NCBI GenBank assembly: GCA_022772085.1
Contig: JALFBN010000007.1
Span: 1 to 64,000, forward strand
Direction of reading: 5' to 3'
From: Porphyromonas sp.
GTDB taxonomy: Bacteria > Bacteroidota > Bacteroidia > Bacteroidales > Porphyromonadaceae
Length of the DNA stretch: 64,000 nt
Numbering within the stretch: position 1 is the first letter of the stretch; every line of letters starts with the position of its first letter. A model generated the notes under the pieces. That model made no database searches. It had not been told where the DNA came from and was given only the letters and a program-made list of their open reading frames with translations. Positions 52,194 to 59,981 of this stretch are shown in pieces. The position numbers and the translations under genes were made by a program.

Positions 52194-53590
52194 TAGAAAC
52201 ACTCCAGTGGATTGCTCAATTGACTGATCGGTCAGGGTTACAACAGGAGAGTTGTGACACTCTTTGGTGGGGACTGACCAATTTGATTGTAGAGCGGCTC
52301 TCCTCGGCAGAGTGCGCATCTATTGCCGGATTCATTACGTGGCGTGTGCAAAAAGAATTGGAGTATATTGCAGAGTTTCCCTCGGGACTTCGGATGCTCA
52401 TCCCCCCTCGCCTGCACCTTGTTGTCGGAAGAGCCGCCATGCTGGATGCAGATGATCTTGAGGAATCCCTGCAAGCCATAAGTTCCCTTGCCCCAAAAGC
52501 TATTTCGGCTTTTTACAGGGCTCTTCAAGAGCAGGTAGACTACCACCTCAAGGCGGGTAATGTCTTCCTTTGGGAGGGAATTGGTATTTTTGATGGGATT
52601 GAAGGCGAGGAATTGGCCTTTTATTACACGCCTGACGAAAAACTCCTGCAACGCATCAATAAACCCTTTGATGCATTTAGTCCTACAGTTCTACCTCAGG
52701 ATAAAACCTTCTCTGAGTTAACTGTGTGTCCCTTGGATTCCGAGGAGAATTTGTCAGAGGTCCCCAAATACAAGGTGTGTAAGCAATTGCCAGTCCTAAC
52801 GTCTCCACAACCCGAAGATACCCTGAGTATTGTGCCTGATATTCTGACCGAGGAGGTTGATGCATCGAATCCTATTTCGAAGGATTCTGTCCTGAACCCA
52901 TCAGACAACGAAGAGTCCGAAGAGTGCAATCAGACTGTAATTCCCATTTCTTCCGAACCTCAAATAGAGCCTCTTTTACCCCCGTTACCTCCAACGATTC
53001 CACCGGAATTACCTCGTTTGGAGTCCATTGTAGATACTCCAAATGCGGAGCCTATGGCATCTGCTCCCTCCTCTTATGAGGGCGAATCTGAAGTGCAGGA
53101 GGTGGACAAGCCCAAATCCAAAACCTCTACCACTGTAAAGATTTTTATCACTATGGCCATACTTCTACTGATCGGAATGATTGGTTGGAGTGGTTTTGTG
53201 TTATATCAAAAAATATTTGTTGGGGAGACGGCTACGTCACGCCCTCATAGGGAAAAGACTTGTGTGCTCCCCGTTCCGCCCATTCAGGACACAATTGTCC
53301 CTATTGTCGAAGAAACTCCACGAGAAAACCTCTATATCACAATCAAAAAGGGTGATCGCCTTGCAGATTATGCCCGGCTTCATTATGGTGACAAGAAGTT
53401 CTGGATTTACATTTATCTTGCCAATCAAGATTTGATCGAAAATCCCGATAACGTCCCTATTGGCACTACGTTGCGGATCCCCTTCCCCGAGGAGTACGGG
53501 ATTGATGCCCAAGATGCTGCTTCGCTGGCTCGTGCGGATAGCCTGGTGGTGGTCGAACGTAATCGTCTTGAGTCTCGGAAGAAAAAATAG
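52190..53590 (+). CDS. Membrane protein with two HU/IHF-like domains and a periplasmic LysM domain
   Basis: The product is 466 residues. Residues about 1-95 resemble an HU/IHF fold (a helical stretch then ...FPSGLRMLIPPRLHLVV). Residues about 95-165 look like a second copy (YRALQEQVDYHLKAGNVFLWEGIGIF). A proline/acid-rich linker runs to about 310. One membrane segment lies at about 316-338 (VKIFITMAILLLIGMIGW). A LysM-like domain is at about 381-432 (YITIKKGDRLADYARLHYG, IYLANQDLI, VPIGTTLRIPFP). The N-terminus should be cytoplasmic and LysM periplasmic. Such a layout could link DNA to peptidoglycan. DNA binding is an inference. HU-type domains in Bacteroidetes membrane proteins have been noted before, in general terms. 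It starts inside the rimO stop. Confidence 0.75.
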   Translation: MIETLQWIAQLTDRSGLQQESCDTLWWGLTNLIVERLSSAECASIAGFITWRVQKELEYIAEFPSGLRMLIPPRLHLVVGRAAMLDADDLEESLQAISSLAPKAISAFYRALQEQVDYHLKAGNVFLWEGIGIFDGIEGEELAFYYTPDEKLLQRINKPFDAFSPTVLPQDKTFSELTVCPLDSEENLSEVPKYKVCKQLPVLTSPQPEDTLSIVPDILTEEVDASNPISKDSVLNPSDNEESEECNQTVIPISSEPQIEPLLPPLPPTIPPELPRLESIVDTPNAEPMASAPSSYEGESEVQEVDKPKSKTSTTVKIFITMAILLLIGMIGWSGFVLYQKIFVGETATSRPHREKTCVLPVPPIQDTIVPIVEETPRENLYITIKKGDRLADYARLHYGDKKFWIYIYLANQDLIENPDNVPIGTTLRIPFPEEYGIDAQDAASLARADSLVVVERNRLESRKKK

Positions 53591-53598
53591 TACATTTG
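53568..53598 (+). promoter_or_regulatory. Promoter of the arginine decarboxylase gene
   Basis: TTG (53568-53570), 20 nt, then TACATTTG (53591-53598). It lies 37 nt before the ATG and inside the 3' end of the preceding gene. Confidence 0.72.
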
Positions 53599-53635
53599 CA
53601 TCGAATAATAGATTAGTAATCAAGAATAGAAAAGA

Positions 53636-54184
53636 ATGAGCAATATTTTCGGGAATATAATCCCCAATACCTTTTTCGTAACCAAGGGGAGCGGTGAGAG
53701 TGATCTGGAGCTTCATGCTGGTAGTTACCATATGGCTTTGTATGATGCCGGTATTTCGGATTACAACATCATGACCTATTCATCCGTATTGCCTGCCACG
53801 GCACATTTGGCAACGATGGATGAGGTTGATATGCCTCCTTTTGGTTCAGAGATGAAGACGATCATGTCGGTTTCGCATGGTTATCAAGATGAGTTTGTCT
53901 CTGCCGGGATTGTTTATGCCTGGATGTATAAGGATGAAAACTTTGATGAGAAGGCCGGGGGGCTTGTTTGCGAGGTTAATGGACGCTATCGTATTGAGGA
54001 ATTGGAGTCTCGCTTGATCCGTGTTATCAATGATCTGCATCAGAAGACATATAGCCAATTCTATCTGGGAGAACTCAATTTCATCACAGAGGGGATTACC
54101 ATTACCAAGCGCTATGGTACGGCTTTGGCCTCTCTCTGCTTTGTCGATTTCATCCAACCTCCTTCTCCCATGCCCGAGCTCTAA
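53636..54184 (+). CDS. Pyruvoyl-dependent arginine decarboxylase
   Basis: The product is 182 residues. TYSSVLPATA is the self-cleavage site. The bond between Ser49 and Ser50 should break to give the alpha subunit with an N-terminal pyruvoyl group. EVDMPPFGSEMKTIMS and the helical C-terminal segment match the family. It converts arginine to agmatine and CO2. It could start the agmatine route to putrescine and spermidine, joining NspC, or act in acid resistance. It is monocistronic by its own promoter. Confidence 0.9.
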   Translation: MSNIFGNIIPNTFFVTKGSGESDLELHAGSYHMALYDAGISDYNIMTYSSVLPATAHLATMDEVDMPPFGSEMKTIMSVSHGYQDEFVSAGIVYAWMYKDENFDEKAGGLVCEVNGRYRIEELESRLIRVINDLHQKTYSQFYLGELNFITEGITITKRYGTALASLCFVDFIQPPSPMPEL

Positions 54185-54220
54185 CGGAGTGTCATAGCGA
54201 CGATTTTTCATAAACAGATG

Positions 54221-54276
54221 ACCCCACCCAAGGGGCAGGATGGCTTGGGTTGCTATCTTGCTGCTGGGTGGGGTTT
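54221..54276 (+). terminator. Probable terminator after the arginine decarboxylase gene
   Basis: ACCCCACCCA (54221-54230) pairs perfectly with TGGGTGGGGT (54265-54274). Only a short T run follows, so termination may be incomplete. Confidence 0.65.
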
Positions 54277-54465
54277 GCTGTGTTTAGAGGGATGAACTGA
54301 GTCTTATGGGTTTGTAATAAAGAGCTTTAGGACTAACCTCTTTGCAGAGGAGGCTGAGTATTTTTTATTCCTATCAAGGAATTTTTTTGTTGGAGGGCCG
54401 GGGTGTAAAAGTTTTTGCCCAAGAGATCAAAAAGTGCAGCCCAGTAAATTTTGTAGTGTAGACAT

Positions 54466-54541
54466 AAAAAAGAGCCTCGCTTCCCAGCGGGGCCTCTTTC
54501 GTCTTGTTAAACCTAAATCCAATACTATTATGAATAAACCA
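54466..54541 (-). ncRNA. Putative leftward small RNA
   Basis: On the minus strand a consensus promoter (54547-54576) is followed after ~75 nt by a strong hairpin (AAAGAG.CCCCGC / GCGAGG.CTCTTT, 54469-54499) and TTTTTT. That is a complete small transcription unit with no open frame on its own strand. The 5' part contains CATAATAGTATTGGATTT. I have the impression it recurs in Bacteroidales, but I cannot verify this here. The ends are estimates. The short ORF on the + strand at 54434-54637 is rejected in favour of this reading. Confidence 0.5.
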
Positions 54542-54546
54542 CGGTG

Positions 54547-54576
54547 CAAATGTACGATAAAAATCGAGATATGCAA
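54547..54576 (-). promoter_or_regulatory. Promoter of the leftward small RNA
   Basis: On the minus strand, TTG (54576-54574), 19 nt, then TACATTTG (54554-54547). The spacing equals that of the best promoters in the window. Confidence 0.65.
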
Positions 54577-54812
54577 GCGTTTAGCTGCAAAATCGTACGA
54601 TTTTCTTTCATTTTGGCATTGCTCCTCCTGTTTTTAGAGGAACTTGCTAGTGGTTTGTTGCTCTGATCTGTTTTCTCTCCTTACAGAATGAGAGGAGGCT
54701 GTTTTGTTTCATCGTTTAGGGTCTCTTTCATAACTTTCCTTTGAGTAATTCTGTCATAATCTCTTGTAATAATTGATCGGCTAAGGGAGGGTAAGAGTCG
54801 GGAGGAACACTA

Positions 54813-54842
54813 TTGCCTTTTCGGATTTTTGTTATACCTTTG
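54813..54842 (+). promoter_or_regulatory. Promoter of tRNA-Gln
   Basis: TTG (54813-54815), 19 nt, then TACCTTTG (54835-54842). It lies 41 nt before the tRNA. Confidence 0.78.
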
Positions 54843-54883
54843 TCATGCGTTTGGGGAGGGCGCAATCCCTGTGCGTGGTGTAT

Positions 54884-54954
54884 TGTCCCGTGGTGTAATG
54901 GTAACACGTCAGATTCTGGCTCTGAAATTGAGGATTCGAATTCTTCCGGGACAA
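54884..54954 (+). tRNA. tRNA-Gln (anticodon CTG)
   Basis: Acceptor TGTCCCG pairs with CGGGACA. The D-stem is GTGT/ACAC. The anticodon stem TCAGA/TCTGA closes loop TTCTGGC, giving anticodon CTG. The T-stem is GAGGA/TCTTC (one wobble) with loop TTCGAAT. The discriminator is A, and CCA is not encoded (CATAGC follows). Confidence 0.95.
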
Positions 54955-55249
54955 CATAGCAAGTGTTCATGTTATTTTGGAAAATGTTGAGCTGTCTTTC
55001 TCTCTGGAAAGGTGGCAGAGAGGGGGTCTAGGATCGTTGGATTTTAGGTCTCTGTTTTTTTTTCAGACCGGGCGGAGGATGCTTCTTCTTTCAGCTACAA
55101 TCTCAAAGTGAATTTGTGGGGAGTGGTGGTTGTCCACTTCCCCGGTAGAAGACTCTTTCCCTCGAATCTTTCGACTTTTGCCCACCAAGCCAAGAAAAAT
55201 CTTTATCTTCGCTGATGAAAAGACTAAACTAATAAATGAATAAATCATC
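54955..55249. other. Intergenic region before the hut operon
   Basis: About 295 bases without a gene. A hairpin at 55118-55143 (GGGGAGTGG with CCACTTCCCC, one bulge) is present. TATCTTCG (55205-55212) is a weak -7 candidate for the hut operon. A TTTG at 55177-55180 gives a 24-nt spacer, which is too long. No hutU is encoded here. Confidence 0.45.
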
Positions 55250-56155
55250 ATGGCAAGTTCAACGAAAATTGTAGAATGCGTGCCCAATTTTAGCGAGGGC
55301 CGTGACCGCGAAAAAATCGAGAAGATCGTAAACCCTTTCCGCACTCGTGCTGGCGTTAAGTTGCTCAATTACAGTAATGATGAAGATCACAATCGTCTTG
55401 TTGTAACGGTCGTGGGTGAGCCTGAAGCCGTAAAGGAATCTCTCCTCGAAGCGGTGGGCGTGGCCGTTGAGGTTATTGATATGACCAAGCACTCGGGGCA
55501 ACATCCTCGTATGGGAGCTGTGGACGTGGTTCCTTTTATCCCCATTCGCAATATGGATATGGACGAAGCTATCGCCCTCTCTCGTGAGGTTGGAGAAGTA
55601 ATTGGCACGAAGTACGGTATTCCCGTATTCCTCTATGAAAAGAGTGCTACTGCTCCTCATCGTGAAAATCTCGCTAAGATCCGTAAGGGTGAGTTCGAAG
55701 GTATGGAAACAAAAGTACATGAGGCAGAGTGGTTGCCTGACTTTGGTCCTGCTGATCGTCATGCTACTGCCGGTTGTGTTGCAGTGGGTGCACGTATGCC
55801 ATTGGTGGCTTATAACGTAAACCTTAATACGAGTGATGTTGCTATTGCCGATGCCATTGCCAAGAAGGTACGCCACATTGGTGGAGGTCTTCGCTTCTGC
55901 AAAGCAATGGGTGTGGAGCTGACAGATCGTCATATTGCTCAGGTTTCTATGAACCTGACCGACTATACCAAGACGAGCGTTTACCGTGCGCACGAAATGG
56001 TTCGCATGGAAGCCAAGCGTTATGGCGTGGAAATCGTAGGTAGCGAAGTGATCGGTTTACTTCCTATGGCTGCTTTGATCGACTGTGCCGAATACTATCT
56101 CGGTATCGAAAACTTCTCTCACGATCAGATTCTTGAACTCCGTATGATGGAGTAA
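55250..56155 (+). CDS. ftcD: Glutamate formimidoyltransferase
   Basis: The product is 301 residues, the size of the transferase domain alone. The N-terminus VECVPNFSEGRD is the family signature. TKHSGQHPRMGAVDVVPFIP, YEKSATAPHRENLA and RMPLVAYNVNLNT are conserved. It transfers the formimino group of formiminoglutamate to tetrahydrofolate, releasing glutamate. The cyclodeaminase is a separate gene (fchA) two genes on. Strong codon bias suggests high expression. Confidence 0.95.
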   Translation: MASSTKIVECVPNFSEGRDREKIEKIVNPFRTRAGVKLLNYSNDEDHNRLVVTVVGEPEAVKESLLEAVGVAVEVIDMTKHSGQHPRMGAVDVVPFIPIRNMDMDEAIALSREVGEVIGTKYGIPVFLYEKSATAPHRENLAKIRKGEFEGMETKVHEAEWLPDFGPADRHATAGCVAVGARMPLVAYNVNLNTSDVAIADAIAKKVRHIGGGLRFCKAMGVELTDRHIAQVSMNLTDYTKTSVYRAHEMVRMEAKRYGVEIVGSEVIGLLPMAALIDCAEYYLGIENFSHDQILELRMME

Positions 56156-56278
56156 TTTATCGTGCTTATGGAATAGAGTGTCACGGGAGGAGTGAGGCAC
56201 AAGACGGTTCAGGTGTGGATATGCCTTCCTCTCTCTCGTGAGACGTTCTTCAATGCGTGTTATAAACTAAGTGTACAG

Positions 56279-57535
56279 ATGAAGCGTAATCTATACGTAA
56301 AAAATATTGGTAAGATAGCAACGCCCCAAGGTAGGAAAGCAATCCATGGAAAAGCTATGGGAGAGCTTCGTGTGATCATGGGGCCTGCGGCTATCGTAAT
56401 TCGTGAGGGGATTATCGCTTATGTAGGTCCCGATGCTGAAGTGCCCCGGGAACTCTTAGAGGGGTGTCAGGTGTACGATGCTCAAGGCGGTGCCGTGGTG
56501 CCGGGCTTTGTCGATAGCCATACCCATCTCGTCTTCGGAGGATTCCGTGAAGAAGAGTTCCAAATGCGTCTTCGTGGTGCCTCTTACATGAGTATCATGC
56601 AGGCTGGTGGCGGTATCGCAAGTACTACTAAGGCAACACGTGAGGCTACGGCTGATACATTAGCTGCAGCGGCAGAGGTGCACCTGCGGGCCATGCTCTC
56701 TATGGGGGTGACTACGGCTGATGCCAAGAGTGGCTATGGAATGGATTTGGAGACCGAATTGCGCCAGCTGGAGGTAATCCAATATTTACAACAAACCCAA
56801 CCGATCGCTCTACATGCCACTTTCATGGGGGCGCATGATACACCTCCTGAGTTTAAAGGACGTCCCTCGGACTATATCGAGTATTTGGTTGAGACGGTAC
56901 TCCCGGAGGTAAAGCGTCGTGGCCTCGCTGAGTGTTGCGATATTTTTACTGAAGAGGGCGTTTTTGATCATGATCACACTCGCCGCTTGCTTCAGGCTGC
57001 GCGGGAGATGGGTTTTACGCTCAAGATGCATGCCGACGAGATCGTGCCTTTTGGAGGATCCGAACTGGCTGCCGAATTGGGCTGTCTCTCCGCTGATCAT
57101 CTGCTTCAGATCTCGGATAAGGGAATAGAGGCTTTGGCTCAATCCAATACGGTGGCAACGCTCTTGCCCTGTACCGCTTTCAGCCTCAAGGCCGCATATG
57201 CTCCTGCCCGAAAGATGATTGACAATGGCTGTGCCGTAGCGGTGGCCAGCGATCTGAACCCGGGGAGTTGCTTTAGTGCTTCGATCCCTCTTATGTACGA
57301 TCTCGCTTGTATCTACATGGGCATGACGGCCGAAGAGACCCTTACGGCTCTTACCCTCAATGGCGCAGCTGCCATCGGGCGGGCTGATCGTATTGGTAGC
57401 ATCGAGGTAGGCAAAGAGGGAGACCTCGTCGTATTGGGCTATCCCTGCTACAAATTTCTTTCGTATCATATTGGTATGAATATCGTCCGATCTACCATCA
57501 AGGGCGGAGCGGTATATACCAATCATATAGACTGA
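56279..57535 (+). CDS. hutI: Imidazolonepropionase
   Basis: The product is 418 residues of the amidohydrolase family. VVPGFVDSHTHLVFGG holds the HxH metal motif. GGGIASTTKATREAT, SGYGMDLETELRQLEVI, KMHADEIVPFGGSELA and ASDLNPGSCFSASIPL follow. It opens the imidazolone ring to give formiminoglutamate. The ATG at 56279 matches the family N-terminus (NIGKIATPQG); the open frame upstream has no support. Confidence 0.95.
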   Translation: MKRNLYVKNIGKIATPQGRKAIHGKAMGELRVIMGPAAIVIREGIIAYVGPDAEVPRELLEGCQVYDAQGGAVVPGFVDSHTHLVFGGFREEEFQMRLRGASYMSIMQAGGGIASTTKATREATADTLAAAAEVHLRAMLSMGVTTADAKSGYGMDLETELRQLEVIQYLQQTQPIALHATFMGAHDTPPEFKGRPSDYIEYLVETVLPEVKRRGLAECCDIFTEEGVFDHDHTRRLLQAAREMGFTLKMHADEIVPFGGSELAAELGCLSADHLLQISDKGIEALAQSNTVATLLPCTAFSLKAAYAPARKMIDNGCAVAVASDLNPGSCFSASIPLMYDLACIYMGMTAEETLTALTLNGAAAIGRADRIGSIEVGKEGDLVVLGYPCYKFLSYHIGMNIVRSTIKGGAVYTNHID

Positions 57536-57561
57536 TTCATAACTAAAAATAAACGAGCAAT

Positions 57562-58188
57562 ATGCTTACCGAATTGACTGTAAAAGGACTACTCGCCGAA
57601 ACTGCAGGCGATGCTCCCGTTCCCGGTGGTGGAAGTATCTCTGCCCTCAATGGGGCTATCGCAGCTGCATTGGCCGAAATGGTTGCCAATCTGACTATCG
57701 GCAAAAAGAAATATGCTGAAGTGCAGGATGAAATGGCAGAGATTGCCAAGAAAGCCGCAGAGCTTCAAAAAGAATTGGTACTTGATGTAGATCGTGACAG
57801 CGAAGCCTATGACGGCGTAGCTCAGGCTTTCAAACTCCCCAAGGAAACGGACGAAGAGAAAGCAATCCGCTCGGCTGCCATTCAGGAAAATACTAAAATA
57901 GCAGCTCTCGTACCCATGGAAGTGGCTCGTCGTGCCAGTGCCCTATTGCCCTCTATTGAGGCCGTTGTGGCTCGCGGCAATCAGAATGCAATTACCGATG
58001 GTTGTGTGGCTATGATGTGTGCTCGTGTCGCCGTCGTAGGAGCTCTCTTCAATGTACGGATCAATCTGACCTCAATCAAGGATGAGGAGTTTGTGGCTCG
58101 CTTGCGTGAGGAGGCTGATCGTCTAGAGGCTGACGTGCTTGCCAGAGAGTCCGCTGTGATCGCTCTAACAAAAAAAGCGTGTGAGTAA
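57562..58188 (+). CDS. fchA: Formiminotetrahydrofolate cyclodeaminase
   Basis: The product is 208 residues, all-helical. PVPGGGSISALNGAIAAAL near residues 20-38 and the DVDRDSEAYDGVAQAFKLP segment are typical of the FTCD_C family. It converts formimino-THF to methenyl-THF and ammonia, completing one-carbon recovery from histidine. It lies 26 nt after hutI. Confidence 0.93.
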   Translation: MLTELTVKGLLAETAGDAPVPGGGSISALNGAIAAALAEMVANLTIGKKKYAEVQDEMAEIAKKAAELQKELVLDVDRDSEAYDGVAQAFKLPKETDEEKAIRSAAIQENTKIAALVPMEVARRASALLPSIEAVVARGNQNAITDGCVAMMCARVAVVGALFNVRINLTSIKDEEFVARLREEADRLEADVLARESAVIALTKKACE

Positions 58189-58204
58189 ATAATTGCAAGA
58201 TCCT

Positions 58205-59701
58205 ATGGCTCAGACTTTTTATATTGGGAGTGCTCCTCTTTCGCTCGCATTTTGCGAACGTTACCTCCAAGAGCGATTCCCTCTTGCATTGGGCGATGAC
58301 GCTCGTGCGCGTATCGAACATTGTCGTAATTATTTGGATAATAAAGTCAAGGAGAGCGACCGCCCCATTTATGGGGTTACAACGGGCTTCGGTTCGCTGT
58401 GTAACCGCTCTATCTCTGCTGAAGAACTGACCACACTCCAAGAAAATCTCGTGAAGAGTCATGCGTGCAGTTGTGGTACGGAAGTCCATCAAGATATTGT
58501 GCGATTGATGTTGCTCCTCAAGGCTCATGCCCTTCAATTGGGGCATAGTGGTGTGCAGGTTGTAACGGTAGAGCGTATCCTGGATATGCTCAATCGGGAT
58601 ATTATCCCTGTAGTGTACGATCGAGGATCGCTTGGAGCATCGGGCGATTTGGCCCCTTTGGCAAATCTCTTTCTTCCCCTTATCGGAGAGGGCGAAGTGC
58701 GTGTAGCCGGAGGCGAAAAACGTTGTGCTCGTGAGGTGTTTGCCGAACAAGGATTGACAACGGTGACCCTCAAAAGTAAGGAAGGACTCGCCCTCCTCAA
58801 CGGAACGCAGTTTATGAGTTCGCACGGAGTCTATGCGTTGATCAAAGCCCATCGCCTCGCCCGTTTGGCTGATAATTGTGCCGCTCTTTCCCTTGAAGCA
58901 TTCGATGGATTGGATGCTCCCTTTGCCGACGCGTTGCATACCATTCGGCCTCACAAGGGGCAGCTTACGGTGGCGCGTCATCTCCGCTCTCTCTTAGAGG
59001 GTAGCGAACTAATTGCCCGTCCCAAGAAGCAGGTGCAAGATCCTTATAGTTTCCGTTGCGTACCCCAAGTGCATGGGGCTTCTCGAGATGCAATTGACTA
59101 TGTAACCTCTGTCGTAGAGACTGAGATTAATTCTGTAACCGACAATCCAACGGTATTCCCCGATGAGGATAAGGTGGTATCCGGAGGGAACTTCCATGGC
59201 CAACCCTTAGCGATCGTTTACGACTTCCTTGCTATTGCTTTGGCTGAATTTGGGAATATCTCTGAACGCCGTGTCGCTCAATTGATATTGGGCTTGCGCG
59301 ATTTGCCTGAATTCCTCGTGGCCAATCCCGGACTGAACTCAGGTTATATGATCCCCCAATACGCCGCTGCTGCGATGGTGAGCAAGAACAAAATGTATTG
59401 CTTCGCCGCCTCCAGCGATAGTATCGTATCGAGCAATGGTCAGGAGGATCATGTCTCTATGGGAGCTAATGCTGCAACTAAGTTGCTCCCCATTATTGAA
59501 AATTTGGAGATCATATTCGGTATAGAGTTGATGAACGCAGCGCAGGCGTTGGAATTCCGTCGCCCTGCGAAGTCTTCGCCCATCATTGAGGAGATGTTAT
59601 CTGCATTCCGTCAGGTTGTACCACGTGTAGAGGACGATATCGTAATGTATCAGTTGATACAGCGCGCAACGGAGTTTGTTCGTTCTTATCCTTTTACCTG
59701 A
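58205..59701 (+). CDS. hutH: Histidine ammonia-lyase
   Basis: The product is 498 residues. The MIO cofactor forms from Ala145-Ser146-Gly147 in GSLGASGDLAPLANL. YGVTTGFGSL, LLNGTQFMSSHG and QDPYSFRCVPQVHGASRDAI follow. It removes ammonia from histidine to give urocanate. The ATG at 58205 is used; an in-frame TTG 12 nt upstream is less likely. It is the last gene of the operon, with a strong terminator behind it. Urocanate hydratase (hutU) is not present in the window. Confidence 0.95.
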   Translation: MAQTFYIGSAPLSLAFCERYLQERFPLALGDDARARIEHCRNYLDNKVKESDRPIYGVTTGFGSLCNRSISAEELTTLQENLVKSHACSCGTEVHQDIVRLMLLLKAHALQLGHSGVQVVTVERILDMLNRDIIPVVYDRGSLGASGDLAPLANLFLPLIGEGEVRVAGGEKRCAREVFAEQGLTTVTLKSKEGLALLNGTQFMSSHGVYALIKAHRLARLADNCAALSLEAFDGLDAPFADALHTIRPHKGQLTVARHLRSLLEGSELIARPKKQVQDPYSFRCVPQVHGASRDAIDYVTSVVETEINSVTDNPTVFPDEDKVVSGGNFHGQPLAIVYDFLAIALAEFGNISERRVAQLILGLRDLPEFLVANPGLNSGYMIPQYAAAAMVSKNKMYCFAASSDSIVSSNGQEDHVSMGANAATKLLPIIENLEIIFGIELMNAAQALEFRRPAKSSPIIEEMLSAFRQVVPRVEDDIVMYQLIQRATEFVRSYPFT

Positions 59702-59742
59702 AAAGAAATAGAGAGACGATCACTCGTATCCTAACAAATAGA

Positions 59743-59798
59743 AAAAGAGGTCTACCTTGCTCATGCAAATTGAAACAAGGAAAGACCTCTTTTCTTGT
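59743..59798 (+). terminator. Intrinsic terminator of the hut operon
   Basis: AAAAGAGGTCT (59743-59753) pairs perfectly with AGACCTCTTTT (59783-59793), with an inner CTTG/CAAG pairing. The stem is symmetrical and could act on both strands. Confidence 0.9.
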
Positions 59799-59839
59799 TC
59801 TTTATCAGCGGTTTTTATTATGGAGTACGAAAAGATTCG

Positions 59840-59847
59840 TATCTTTG
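59840..59847 (+). promoter_or_regulatory. Probable -7 element of rpsA
   Basis: TATCTTTG, then a leader of about 130 nt rich in G and C with possible short stems. No TTTG was found at the ideal distance. Long leaders before ribosomal protein genes often carry autoregulatory sites. None was identified here. Confidence 0.55.
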
Positions 59848-59981
59848 CGGTCGCATGAGTCTTGGTGCATGAGTTGCAATGTGCGGAGCGTTGGCGATGG
59901 GCGTCTCCCGAGGTGCGCTGTGTAGCGGGGCTTTTGTTTGAGTTTAAGTAAAACATTTTAGATCCATCGCATAATTTATTG

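Noticed and set aside
54434-54637. 67-codon + strand open frame with Cys-rich end
   Set aside because: It overlaps the hairpin, promoter and T tract of the putative leftward small RNA, and the translated sequence matches no family.
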